The notes: generated from the letters alone by a model not told the origin. DNA of 41,961 nucleotides from Candidatus Bipolaricaulota bacterium (GCA_014360985.1 JACIWK010000015.1:1-41961); one strand, 5' to 3'. Numbered from the stretch's first letter, positions 31,542 through 39,004 are shown. Numbers and translations are program-made.

Positions 31542-31805
31542 CCGGTCCGGCTCAGACCGAGCGAGGATCGCCACCTCATCCCGCCAGCTCCCCTCAACGC
31601 CAGCGTGAGGCAAGACGCGAGTCGCGCCAGGCCCCTGAGCACCCACCGTCTCGAACACGGGGTACATGTGCCCCCCTCCACCGGCTCGTTCGGCACGGTG
31701 GTCAACACCAGGCGCTGGAGGAGACTTCCAACCTACGAGGATCAGGACCCTCTTATGTTCGCCTTCACGCCCACGGGAGAACCGTGACAGGTCGCACGAG
31801 GTGGG

Positions 31806-32405
31806 TCACGGGCTTCGATCCGTAGGCGGCACGGGGGGGAGAATCCGCAGGAGGGCAAGCACCCCACCCAGGTGGACGGGGTCGGTGTCCCGGCCCAACG
31901 CTGCGTGAAGGTAGGCAAACGCTCGCAACAGGTGATCGGCCCCGATGTCCAGCCGACGAGCGCGGAGCGCCTGCCGGGCATCGTCCCGGGCCATGGCAAG
32001 GAGGAGGAGCACCCTCTTGGCCACCGACGACAGCCGGTCGCGGACTTCGGGGGGGACGTCCGCCTTGGCGATGAACTCGGTGAGCGACCGCGCCTCGGGG
32101 AGAAGTCCTGTGAACCGCTCCTCCGGCCCGAGACGGGCGTCAAAGCCGTCCGCACCCGGTCCGACGAGATAGTTCAGGAGCTGCCCCGCGTACAGCCGCT
32201 GGTCGAGCTGGGTTGGAGCCAGAACCCCCATCGTCGCCAGGTGGAGGGAGAGAAGCAACCGGTCCCCCATGGTCCGCAGAGTGAGCACGATCCGGGCCAC
32301 ATCAGGATGGACCTGCGGGATGGAGGGATCGGGTTGGGCTCCAACAGCTCCCCCAGCGATCAGGGCCACGGAGGCCACTCCCACCAGCGCGTTCTTCACG
32401 AACAT
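31806..32405 (-). CDS. Secreted helical protein of unknown function
   Basis: Protein of 199 aa with an N-terminal signal peptide (NALVGVASVALIAGGAVGAQ, likely cut after GAQ or VGA). The rest is alpha-helical and Leu/Ala/Arg-rich (RIVLTLRTMGDRLLLSLHLA, VAKRVLLLLAMARDDARQAL). I recognise no family. The frame stays open to 32627, but ATG 32405 starts the signal peptide. Three GTTGACC-like heptamers at an 11-bp period lie 39-67 bases upstream, beside the end of the membrane regulator gene. It is a candidate target of that regulator. Confidence 0.7.
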   Translation of the reverse strand: MFVKNALVGVASVALIAGGAVGAQPDPSIPQVHPDVARIVLTLRTMGDRLLLSLHLATMGVLAPTQLDQRLYAGQLLNYLVGPGADGFDARLGPEERFTGLLPEARSLTEFIAKADVPPEVRDRLSSVAKRVLLLLAMARDDARQALRARRLDIGADHLLRAFAYLHAALGRDTDPVHLGGVLALLRILPPVPPTDRSP

Positions 32406-32427
32406 CGTCCCCCCTTCCACAGCCACC

Positions 32428-32433
32428 AGTCTA
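32428..32433 (-). promoter_or_regulatory. Putative -10 element TAGACT
   Basis: Lies exactly 10 bases after the last heptamer of the operator at 32444-32472 on the minus strand. That is the spacing expected when an OmpR/PhoB-type box replaces the -35. Confidence 0.45.
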
Positions 32434-32443
32434 GAACGTCCAC

Positions 32444-32472
32444 GGTCAACAGGCCACCAACGGAGGGTCAAC
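32444..32472 (-). promoter_or_regulatory. Putative PhoB-like operator, three heptamers at 11-bp period
   Basis: On the minus strand the heptamers GTTGACC (32466-32472), GTTGGTG (32455-32461) and GTTGACC (32444-32450) are each separated by 4 bases. Heptamer plus 4-base spacer repeated every 11 bp is the layout bound by PhoB/OmpR winged-helix proteins. The first heptamer overlaps the stop codon of the regulator gene. Confidence 0.6.
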
Positions 32473-33397
32473 CCCCCTCCCGCCGCGGCGGCTCGAACCG
32501 GTACCCGAACCCGGGAACGGTGACGATCATCCCCTCTGCCCCCGGTTGGACTCCCCGCAGCTTCTTCCGCAGGAGGTAGATGTGCTGCTTCACGTCCTTT
32601 GCGTTTGCGTACCGCGAGGCAGGCCACACTGCTCCCAGGATCTCCCGGTCAGAGAACACCCGCCCTGGCTCGCTCACGAGGAGCGCGAGAAGTGAGAACA
32701 GCTTCGGAGACAGGGAGAGGGGCACCCCGTTGAGGGCGGCGGCCTTCCGGCTCCCGTCCACGACCAGACCGGGAGCCGCAGCAGGGCTGGGCATCCCCTT
32801 CCCTTGGCCGTCGTCAACGCGCGCCAGGCGTCTCCTGCCCGCTAGGAAGAGGGCCCCCAGGACAAGAAGGTTGAGCCCGAACCCAGCTCCCACCGCAAGC
32901 AGAGTCCCGGCGCGTGCCCCGGACGCGATCTCCTGGGTGTCGAGCCCCAGCCTGACGTAGCCCGGCCCTCCCTCCAACAGGGGAACCGCGACGTCGAGAA
33001 CGCTGTGCCTCGCCCCGGGAGACCGGACGTACCGCGCCAGCGGGATGCGCGGTATGCTGTCCAGCACGAGAAGAGGCTCGTCGGGCAGGCCCTCCCGCTG
33101 CGCATCCACGCAGACGACCCCGCGGGAGACGGCCTGCACGTAGCGGACACTCCCCAGGAACATCAGTTGAGCGGCACGGTAGATCGCCTCCGTGTCCCCC
33201 GTGGCCAACCATGCCTCCGTGGCGTCGGCGAACGCCACGGCAAACGCGATCCCGTGGGTGCGGAACGAGGCCTCGAGCGCCCGCCGGTGGATCACGCTCG
33301 CCGTCACCACTCCGGCCAGGGTGAGGATGACCACCCCCACCGCAACCCCCAGCCGCCATCCACGCAAGGCCACCTGCATCAGGCGAAGGTTACCCAC
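32468..33397 (-). CDS. Membrane-bound winged-helix transcription regulator
   Basis: One-component regulator (309 aa). Seen: TM1 at about residues 15-38, an extracytoplasmic sensor of about 125 residues ending in GGPGYVRLGLDTQEI (Cache-like feel), TM2 at about 165-190, then a cytoplasmic OmpR/PhoB-type winged helix at about 212-305 (SLSPKLFSLLALLVSEPGRV, AKDVKQHIYLLRKKL, VPGFGYRF). ToxR and CadC carry the DNA-binding domain at the N-terminus; here it is at the C-terminus after a two-TM sensor. GTG 33397 has GAGG upstream; ATG 33379 is a fallback start. PhoB-like heptamers flank the gene on both sides, next to two secreted-protein genes, suggesting autoregulation and a local regulon. Confidence 0.75.
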   Translation of the reverse strand: MGNLRLMQVALRGWRLGVAVGVVILTLAGVVTASVIHRRALEASFRTHGIAFAVAFADATEAWLATGDTEAIYRAAQLMFLGSVRYVQAVSRGVVCVDAQREGLPDEPLLVLDSIPRIPLARYVRSPGARHSVLDVAVPLLEGGPGYVRLGLDTQEIASGARAGTLLAVGAGFGLNLLVLGALFLAGRRRLARVDDGQGKGMPSPAAAPGLVVDGSRKAAALNGVPLSLSPKLFSLLALLVSEPGRVFSDREILGAVWPASRYANAKDVKQHIYLLRKKLRGVQPGAEGMIVTVPGFGYRFEPPRREGG

Positions 33398-33408
33398 AGC
33401 GACCTCGC

Positions 33409-33426
33409 GTTGACCGTGTGTTGACC
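33409..33426 (+). promoter_or_regulatory. Putative PhoB-like operator, two heptamers
   Basis: GTTGACC at 33409-33415 and again at 33420-33426 with a 4-base spacer, period 11 bp. A weaker AGCGACC lies one period upstream (33398-33404). It sits between the regulator start (33397) and the divergent secreted-protein gene (33520). TAGCCC follows after 9 bases and could serve as a weak -10. Confidence 0.6.
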
Positions 33427-33475
33427 GCGCCGCGGTAGCCCCGCGATCGGCCGCCGCCTACCCTGGCTGCGGTTC

Positions 33476-33493
33476 CCGATGCCCAAGCATCGG
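33476..33493 (+). promoter_or_regulatory. Perfect hairpin in the 5' leader of the secreted-protein gene
   Basis: CCGATGC pairs with GCATCGG around a CCAA loop, 14 bases before AAGGAGG and 26 bases before the ATG. It could stabilise the mRNA or control translation. Confidence 0.5.
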
Positions 33494-33519
33494 ACGGCCA
33501 GTTCACAAGGAGGTTCACC

Positions 33520-34128
33520 ATGGGTAGAAAGCAGCTGTTCGTCTTCGGGTTGATCGGAGCGCTCCTCACCTCTACGCTGGGAGCGGTCGCTGCACCAGTC
33601 CCACCGGTGGCCCGGCCGGAGTTCGCGCCAGCGCCGTTCGCGAGGGTCCTCGCCACCACGGTCCAGGACATCGCAGAGGGGGTCGTGGCCCTGCACAAGG
33701 CACTCCCCCTCATCGCGCCGCGTCTCGATCCGATCGAGGCCATCCTCCAGGGGCTGCGGGAGGCGATCCGGGATCGGGAGGACATCGACCCTAAGGACAT
33801 TCACGTGGAGCTCCTGAAGCTCGACCTCCATCTGCACTGGCTCCTGTTCGACCTAGAACAGGGAGCCCGGGAGCTGGCCGAGTTCCGGGACTCGGTGAAT
33901 CAGTTCGTGGACCAGTTCACAGAGCGGATGGATCCGCGAACCGCCCGACAGTTCCGCGAGTTCGCCCAGGCGCTGCTCGCTCTGATCCACGACAAGGTGG
34001 GCGAGCGGAGGCCGGGACGCGCCGACCCTGCCGAGGTAGCGCGCATCGTGGCGGGGTTGAGGGGGGCGGTGAACCGTCTCGACCTCCTTCTTCTTCGGTC
34101 CCTTGAGGGGCCGCCCCCAGAGAAGTAG
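33520..34128 (+). CDS. Secreted helical protein of unknown function
   Basis: Protein of 202 aa with a signal peptide (RKQLFVFGLIGALLTSTLGA, likely cut near AVA-AP). A short Pro-rich stretch follows, then long amphipathic helices (IAEGVVALHKALPLIAPRLD, LLKLDLHLHWLLFDLEQGAR) with coiled-coil character. I recognise no family. It has a strong ribosome-binding site, AAGGAGG. It is divergent from the membrane regulator, with the two-heptamer operator between them. Size and character resemble the secreted protein at 31806-32405, though I see no clear sequence match between the two. A 12-bp GC hairpin ends the unit. Confidence 0.7.
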   Translation: MGRKQLFVFGLIGALLTSTLGAVAAPVPPVARPEFAPAPFARVLATTVQDIAEGVVALHKALPLIAPRLDPIEAILQGLREAIRDREDIDPKDIHVELLKLDLHLHWLLFDLEQGARELAEFRDSVNQFVDQFTERMDPRTARQFREFAQALLALIHDKVGERRPGRADPAEVARIVAGLRGAVNRLDLLLLRSLEGPPPEK

Positions 34129-34154
34129 GTCCCATTCGGAAACGGAGGTTCATG

Positions 34155-34190
34155 GCGCCCGGCGGGAGGCCCCGCCGGGCGCGTTCCACT
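34155..34190 (+). terminator. Strong GC hairpin terminator
   Basis: Perfect 12-bp stem GCGCCCGGCGGG (34155-34166) with CCCGCCGGGCGC (34171-34182), loop AGGC, followed by GTTCCACTTC. The GTTCC tail matches that after the operon hairpin at 22216. Confidence 0.7.
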
Positions 34191-34206
34191 TCGGTACGAT
34201 CGACCC

Positions 34207-34737
34207 GTGACCCTCACCACCCGGAGGCTGACGCTCGTGGCGTGCCCGGTTGAGGCCGCCCAGGCCATCCTCGACATCCCTCCTCAAGGCGGACGGATCC
34301 TCGGTGCGGCCGTCCCCTCGGGCTGGCCGTCCCCCGAGCTCGAGGAGGCGCTCCCCCTGTACCTGCAGGAGCTCCTCCACGATCCCCGGGCCCTCGGGTG
34401 GGGGGTGTGGATCGCCCGCCATCGCGAGGAAAACGCGATCGTGGGACACGCCGGGTTCAAGGGGAGGCCGGACCGCGACGGCACGGTGGAGATCGGGTAC
34501 GGGATCGCCCCTCCCCACCGAGGACGCGGGTACGCGACCGAGGCGGTCAAGGCCCTGTGCCGGTGGTCGCTTACGCACCCCGCGGTGCGGCGGGTCGTCG
34601 CCGAGTGCGCGCCGGACAACGCGGCCTCGATCCTCGTCCTTGGGAAGACCGGGTTCCGCCCTACCGGTGTGAGCGGGGGCCTCCTCCGCTGGGAACAGAC
34701 CCGCGTAGAATCGACGGGCTATGGGCAGGCAGCGTAG
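34207..34737 (+). CDS. GNAT acetyltransferase, RimJ/RimL-like
   Basis: Acetyltransferase of 176 aa. Seen: the RimJ/RimL-type start TLTTRRLTLVACPVEAAQAI, IVGHAGFKGRPDRDGTVEIG, the acetyl-CoA loop PPHRGRGYATEAVKAL, and ECAPDNAASILVLGKTGF. The target (ribosomal protein N-terminus or small molecule) cannot be told. GTG 34207 follows TACGAT by 6 bases with no Shine-Dalgarno, consistent with a leaderless start. The 3' end overlaps the HAD-HD gene by 17 bases. Confidence 0.82.
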   Translation: MTLTTRRLTLVACPVEAAQAILDIPPQGGRILGAAVPSGWPSPELEEALPLYLQELLHDPRALGWGVWIARHREENAIVGHAGFKGRPDRDGTVEIGYGIAPPHRGRGYATEAVKALCRWSLTHPAVRRVVAECAPDNAASILVLGKTGFRPTGVSGGLLRWEQTRVESTGYGQAA

Positions 34738-35803
34738 CCCGATCCGGGTAGTCCTGTTCGACTGGGGCGGGACGCTGATGCGGGACATCCCCGGTTTCGA
34801 CGGCCCGATGGCCGACTGGCCGCGGGTGGAGGCGGTCCCGGGCGCAGAAGAGGCGCTGCGCGCCCTCCACGGCCGCTACCTGATCGCCGTGGCCACGAAC
34901 GCTGCCTTGTCCAACGAACGCCTCGTGCGAGCGGCCCTCGCCCGGGTGGGCCTTGCTGCGTACGTGTCCGTGGTCGTCACCGCACGCGATCTGGGGTTGA
35001 GCAAGCCCGACCTGGCGTTCTTCCACGCCGTGCTGGAGCGCGTGGGATGCTCCGCCGCTGAGGCTGTGATGGTCGGGGACGGGTACGGCGCCGACATCGT
35101 CGGGGCCAAGAGCGCGGGACTGCGGGCGGTGTGGTTCAACCCCGACGGGGCACGGTGTCCGCTCGTCCACCCGGTCCACGACGCGGAGATCCAGATGCTG
35201 GGCGAACTTCCCTGCACCCTAGGGCAATCCCTGCTCCCGGATGTCACGATGTGCCTCCAGCTCCTTCACGAACATGGCGTCCCGGAGAACATCGTTCGCC
35301 ACTCCGCTGCCGTGGCGGCTGTGGCCCACTGGTTGGCGCTCCGGCTTCGCGAGAGCGGGGTCGAGGTCGATCCCCTCCTTGCCCACCGAGGCGGGCTCCT
35401 CCACGATCTGGACAAGCTGTCCTCCGAGAAGCCAACCGACCACGGGGTGCAGGCGGGGCGGATCCTGCGCAACCTGGGCTGGGCGGCGCTCGCCCGGATC
35501 GCCGAGCGCCACGTCCTGGGGACGCCGCCGGAGACGTGGGAGGAGAAGCTCGTCCACTACGCGGACAAGATCGTGGAGGGGGACCGGGTGGTCGGGCTCA
35601 TCCCGCGGTTGGCAGCGCTCTCCCGTCGCTATCCCCCCGAGAGAGAAAGGATCGCCGCCGCCCTGCCTCCCCTGCGCTCCCTGGAGGAGGAGATCGCCGC
35701 CGCGCTCCGTACCTCCCCGGACGAGCTCCGCGCCGAGCTCGGCAGGCTCGATGTCGCGCTGCCCCCGTTTGTCGTCCCTCCCGACCCAGCCTATGATCGG
35801 TAA
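34721..35803 (+). CDS. HAD-like domain fused to HD-domain hydrolase
   Basis: Two-domain protein (360 aa). The N-terminal HAD fold (about 8-160) shows VVLFDWGGTLMRD, VATNAALSN, GLSKPDLAFF and VGDGYGADIVGAKSAG. The usual DxD nucleophile pair reads DWG, so the second Asp is replaced by Gly. The C-terminal HD domain (about 175-300) shows NIVRHSAAVAAVAHW, GGLLHDLDKL and LVHYADKIVEGDR, like YqeK-type or nucleotide-clearing HD hydrolases. Together they suggest a phosphohydrolase acting on nucleotides or sugar phosphates; the substrate is unknown. A TAGAAT hexamer lies 9 bases before the ATG inside the upstream gene. Confidence 0.8.
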   Translation: MGRQRSPIRVVLFDWGGTLMRDIPGFDGPMADWPRVEAVPGAEEALRALHGRYLIAVATNAALSNERLVRAALARVGLAAYVSVVVTARDLGLSKPDLAFFHAVLERVGCSAAEAVMVGDGYGADIVGAKSAGLRAVWFNPDGARCPLVHPVHDAEIQMLGELPCTLGQSLLPDVTMCLQLLHEHGVPENIVRHSAAVAAVAHWLALRLRESGVEVDPLLAHRGGLLHDLDKLSSEKPTDHGVQAGRILRNLGWAALARIAERHVLGTPPETWEEKLVHYADKIVEGDRVVGLIPRLAALSRRYPPERERIAAALPPLRSLEEEIAAALRTSPDELRAELGRLDVALPPFVVPPDPAYDR

Positions 35804-35818
35804 TGGAGGGGATGAGCA

Positions 35819-36535
35819 ATGAGGGACAAGCTGGCGCGGAATGGGAGACGGGCAGGGCTGGTCCTGCTTGTGCTGGGGGGCGGGCTCCTGGTCGGGGGAT
35901 GCGGGCTGTTCGACTTCTTGCCCACGCTGCCTCCGGATCGGGCCCCGACCGGGGTCACCGCCTCGCTCGCCGAGCACGAGGACTGGATCCAGGTCACGTG
36001 GCTCCAGGTGGAGGGGGCGACGAGCTACCGCGTCCTCCGTGCCTCCTCCGAGGACGGCGAGTACCAGACCATCGGCGACGCCTTATCCTTCCCCTACACC
36101 GACACCGTGGGAATGGAGAACCGGGGACGGCTCTACTGGTACAAGGTGCGGGCGTGCAACGACGCCGGGTGCGGTCCGGCCTCGGCCGCCGCCCCGGGGT
36201 ACGCCGGGTATCCCCCCGCGCCGGCGAACGTCGCCGCCACGAGCACGTACCCGGACAAGATCGTGGTCACGTGGGATCCCGTGCCCGGAGCTACCTACTA
36301 CCAGGTGCACCGGGATCGCAACCCCGATGTCGGGTTCCCCATCGTCCCTGGAGGCGACTACGTGACGGGAACATCGTTCGAGGACACCACGGCCGCTGTA
36401 GGGCTCCGCTACTGGTACCGGGTCCGGGTGTGCCGGGAGGTCCCGGGGGCCACGCGGTGCAGCGAGCTCTCCGCCCCGGCCGAGGGGTGCCGCTCCCCCT
36501 GTCCCCTCCCAGCAGCGGAGATCGAGGAGATCTAG
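35819..36535 (+). CDS. Lipoprotein with two fibronectin type III domains
   Basis: Surface lipoprotein of 238 aa. Seen: signal LVLLVLGGGLLVGGCG with the lipobox Cys at about 28, then two FN3-like repeats: GVTASLAEHEDWIQVTW to YWYKVRACNDAGCG, and NVAATSTYPDKIVVTW to YWYRVRVCREV. Each has the typical Trp and Tyr-x-V-R pattern. The C-terminus is short and Pro/Cys-containing. It probably serves in surface binding or as an adhesion module. GGAGGGG precedes ATG 35819. Its stop codon overlaps that of the convergent transporter gene (CTAG shared). Confidence 0.82.
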   Translation: MRDKLARNGRRAGLVLLVLGGGLLVGGCGLFDFLPTLPPDRAPTGVTASLAEHEDWIQVTWLQVEGATSYRVLRASSEDGEYQTIGDALSFPYTDTVGMENRGRLYWYKVRACNDAGCGPASAAAPGYAGYPPAPANVAATSTYPDKIVVTWDPVPGATYYQVHRDRNPDVGFPIVPGGDYVTGTSFEDTTAAVGLRYWYRVRVCREVPGATRCSELSAPAEGCRSPCPLPAAEIEEI

Positions 36536-37431
36536 CCGAGGCAAGTCGCAGAACGGTGCAGGGCTCCCTGTCCTGGGATGTGCCGGGCCTGCAGCACGAG
36601 CACCCCGGCGATCACGAGTGCTCCGCCCACGAGCTGCCCAGGGAGCATCCCCTCCCCGAGGGCGAGCCACGCCCAGGCCGAGGCCAGGACGGGCTCCAGG
36701 GTCGCCACGATCGCCGCCCGACTTGCTTCCAGCCGCCGCAGGGCCAGGAGGTACAACCCATAGGCGAGGATCGATGGGCCCACGGCGAGAGCCACGATGA
36801 GGAGCCAGCCGTGGAGTGGCAGAGCGGGAAACGTAGCGCCCTTCCCCGCCCACAGGGCCACGAGGAACCCCCCGCCGAACAGGAACCCGTAGAACATCAC
36901 CGTCCACGGATCGACCCGGACGATGAGCCGCTTCCCCAGTAGGTTATAGGCGGCAAGGCACAGGGCGTTCCCGAGGGCGTAGCCCAGGCCGAGGAGGTTG
37001 GCCTGGAGCGCCCCGGGTTCGTAGCCCCCGGCCACGAGGAACACCCCCCCGGCGGTGAGCCCCAGGGCGAGGAGCTTCCGGCGATCGAGCCGCTCCCCGA
37101 GGAGGGGCCAGGCGAGGAGGGCCACCAGGGCCGGGTGGCTGTAGGCGACCACGATCGCCGTGGCGACGGTCGTGTGCCCGAGGGCGAGGAAGAAGAGCGC
37201 GAAGTTCGCCCCCACCGCGACGACCCCGTAGAGGGCGAGCCCGGGGAGCCTCTCTCGCGGGGCGCGGAGGAGCCTCGGTCGAACCAGCCCCAGGCCCGCC
37301 CCCAGGATCCCCAGCGCGAACAGGACCCGAAACGTGACGACGAACAGGGGGTCCGCCCCCAGGCCGTAGAGCGTTTTCCCGATCACCCCGAGGGTGGACC
37401 AAAGCAGCACCGCCGCGAGGACGAGGGTCAC
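36532..37431 (-). CDS. DMT/EamA-family membrane transporter
   Basis: Ten-helix drug/metabolite transporter-type permease (299 aa). Seen: two EamA repeats with helix after helix of Leu/Ala/Gly residues; family marks include LLWSTLGVIGKTLYGLGADP at the start, AYSHPALVALLAWPLLGERL ending the first repeat, and TLEPVLASAWAWLALGE in the second. The substrate cannot be told; amino acids or metabolites are typical. The frame is open to 38172, but GTG 37431 gives the family start. It overlaps the GNAT gene end by 4 bases, so the three minus-strand genes here form one unit. Confidence 0.85.
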   Translation of the reverse strand: MTLVLAAVLLWSTLGVIGKTLYGLGADPLFVVTFRVLFALGILGAGLGLVRPRLLRAPRERLPGLALYGVVAVGANFALFFLALGHTTVATAIVVAYSHPALVALLAWPLLGERLDRRKLLALGLTAGGVFLVAGGYEPGALQANLLGLGYALGNALCLAAYNLLGKRLIVRVDPWTVMFYGFLFGGGFLVALWAGKGATFPALPLHGWLLIVALAVGPSILAYGLYLLALRRLEASRAAIVATLEPVLASAWAWLALGEGMLPGQLVGGALVIAGVLVLQARHIPGQGALHRSATCLG

Positions 37432-38279
37432 GGAAGGGGGTACGCGAGGACGAGCACGTGGCGGAAGTAGGGGAGGGGCACGAGCCCGTGCCGGGCGAAG
37501 GCCTCGACGCGGGACTCGTCCGGCACCATCGCCGACAGGTACTCCATCCCCTTCGCGCGGGCCCAGGCGTGGGCGAAGGAGAGGAGGGCGTCCTGGGCCG
37601 CGTCGTCTCCGTCGAGGAAACCGATCGCCGCGAAGGACGCCGGAGCGTAAGGGTCGGGCTGGAGGACGAGAAGCCCTCGGACCGGGTCTCCCCAGGCGAA
37701 CACCGCCCCTCCGGCCACGAGATGGCCGAACCGCTCCGGGGTGAACGCGGGGAACCGCCACCCCCAGGCGAGAAAGCCGCGCGCCGCGCGGTACGTGGGC
37801 GACGCTTGGACGAACGCCCAGGCCGCCTCGATGTCGCAAACGGGGGTCACCCCTGGGGGCGTCGGCTCGTCCCGCACCGGGCCCTCGACGTAGGTGAACC
37901 GGGCGACTTCCCTGAACCCTTGTTTGCCTGCGATGTGGAGGCTTTCGACGTTCACCTCGGCCGTGGCGAACCGGATCGAGCGGGGCTTGAGAGCCAGCGC
38001 GGACTCGAGCTGATGCTGGGCGATCGCCTTGGCTACGCCCTTTCCGCGGTGGGCAGGATCGACCCGTAGCCCCTCCAGCCATACCTCGCCGGGAGCGAAC
38101 ATCGTGAGCTTCCCGAGGCCTGCCACCACGCCGTCGAGCTCGGCCACGGCGAGGCCCCCCTCGGCGAGCCACCCGTCGAGGACGAGGGGAATGTAGTCCT
38201 CACCCTCCCAGATCTGGGCCGAGATGGCGAGAATCCTCTCCCGGTCCTCAATTCGTGCCGACCGCAGCGCGATCGCCAG
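37428..38279 (-). CDS. GNAT acetyltransferase with probable CTG start
   Basis: Acetyltransferase of about 283 aa with two GNAT-like halves. Seen: IALRSARIEDRERILAIS start, VAGLGKLTMFAPGEVWLEGL, the acetyl-CoA loop DPAHRGKGVAKAIAQHQL and ATAEVNVESLHIAGKQGF in the first half; the second half has YRAARGFLAWGWRFPAF and FLDGDDAAQDALLSFAHAWA. No ATG, GTG or TTG lies near the expected start. CTG 38279 does, with GGAGGGG 5 bases upstream, so a rare CTG start is likely. The start lies inside the end of the DinB-family gene (32-base overlap). Confidence 0.75.
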   Translation of the reverse strand: MAIALRSARIEDRERILAISAQIWEGEDYIPLVLDGWLAEGGLAVAELDGVVAGLGKLTMFAPGEVWLEGLRVDPAHRGKGVAKAIAQHQLESALALKPRSIRFATAEVNVESLHIAGKQGFREVARFTYVEGPVRDEPTPPGVTPVCDIEAAWAFVQASPTYRAARGFLAWGWRFPAFTPERFGHLVAGGAVFAWGDPVRGLLVLQPDPYAPASFAAIGFLDGDDAAQDALLSFAHAWARAKGMEYLSAMVPDESRVEAFARHGLVPLPYFRHVLVLAYPLP

Positions 38280-39000
38280 AGCGCCCCTCCAGGTGGCGGC
38301 GGATCTCCTCGATGTGGAACGCCTCGTGCCACAGCGCCCGGCGGAGGATCTTCCGGAGCGTCCACCCCTCGGTGAACGTTCCCGACCACGTCGTCTCGGG
38401 CACCTCCACCACCTTCGTCGCGTCCGTGGCGAACAGCTCGCGCAGGACGGGCTCGGCCGCGGACCGGACTGCGGACAGCAGGGCGAAGACGTCGTCCGGT
38501 TCCTCCGCAGGAAGAGGTGCCTGGGCGGGGATCCGCGTGAGGTACCAGTACTCCGCCCCAGCGATGTGGCGGAGGACGCGGCGGACGCTCGGGGCACGAA
38601 GATCGTGGATGTCCGGTCCGTCTTCCCCGGCGTCCAACCCCGCTGGGGGAAGGCCCTCCACGAGGGAAAGGAGGGTCTGCCGGTGGCGGGCCATCCAGCG
38701 CAGGTCGCGCTCGAACTCCTCGTCGGCTGGGGCAAGACCGTCCCAGGCGAACAGGGCCCGCGTGTCCCCTCGCCTCACCGGACAGCGTGGGTCGCGAACC
38801 TCCTCCAGAACAGCGATCCCGCGCTCGGTGCGCGGGACGGGCTCGAACCCGGAGAGCCAGCCCAGGTGGCGCTCGATCCGCGGGGGGAGGAGTTCCAACG
38901 CCTCTCCGGGCGATCCCCCGCGCGAGAAGCACCCCGGGAGATCGAGGACCCAGGCGTAGGTCCATCCCCCCTCGCCGATCTCCAACCCGACCGAGTACAC
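38248..39000 (-). CDS. DinB-family protein with HicB-like N-terminal domain
   Basis: Protein of 250 aa. The first 65 residues (WTYAWVLDLPGCFSRGGSPG, EALELLPPRIERHLGWL) look like a HicB-type partial RNase-H fold. Residues 85-245 look like a DinB/DUF664 four-helix bundle, with HIAGAEYWYLTRIP and WHEAFHIEEIRRHL holding candidate metal His residues. The function of such proteins is not well defined; thiol-dependent transferase activity is known for some DinB-like members. GTG 39000 begins four bases after the stop of a small upstream frame. It overlaps the GNAT gene. Confidence 0.7.
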   Translation of the reverse strand: MYSVGLEIGEGGWTYAWVLDLPGCFSRGGSPGEALELLPPRIERHLGWLSGFEPVPRTERGIAVLEEVRDPRCPVRRGDTRALFAWDGLAPADEEFERDLRWMARHRQTLLSLVEGLPPAGLDAGEDGPDIHDLRAPSVRRVLRHIAGAEYWYLTRIPAQAPLPAEEPDDVFALLSAVRSAAEPVLRELFATDATKVVEVPETTWSGTFTEGWTLRKILRRALWHEAFHIEEIRRHLEGRSGDRAAVGTN

Positions 39001-39004
39001 GGGA

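Noticed and set aside
33409-33441. TTGACC within the heptamers as ordinary sigma-70 -35 boxes
   Set aside because: No -10 at 16-18 bp from either copy. The -10-like hexamers lie 9-10 bp away, and the repeats recur at 11 bp, which fits an activator box.
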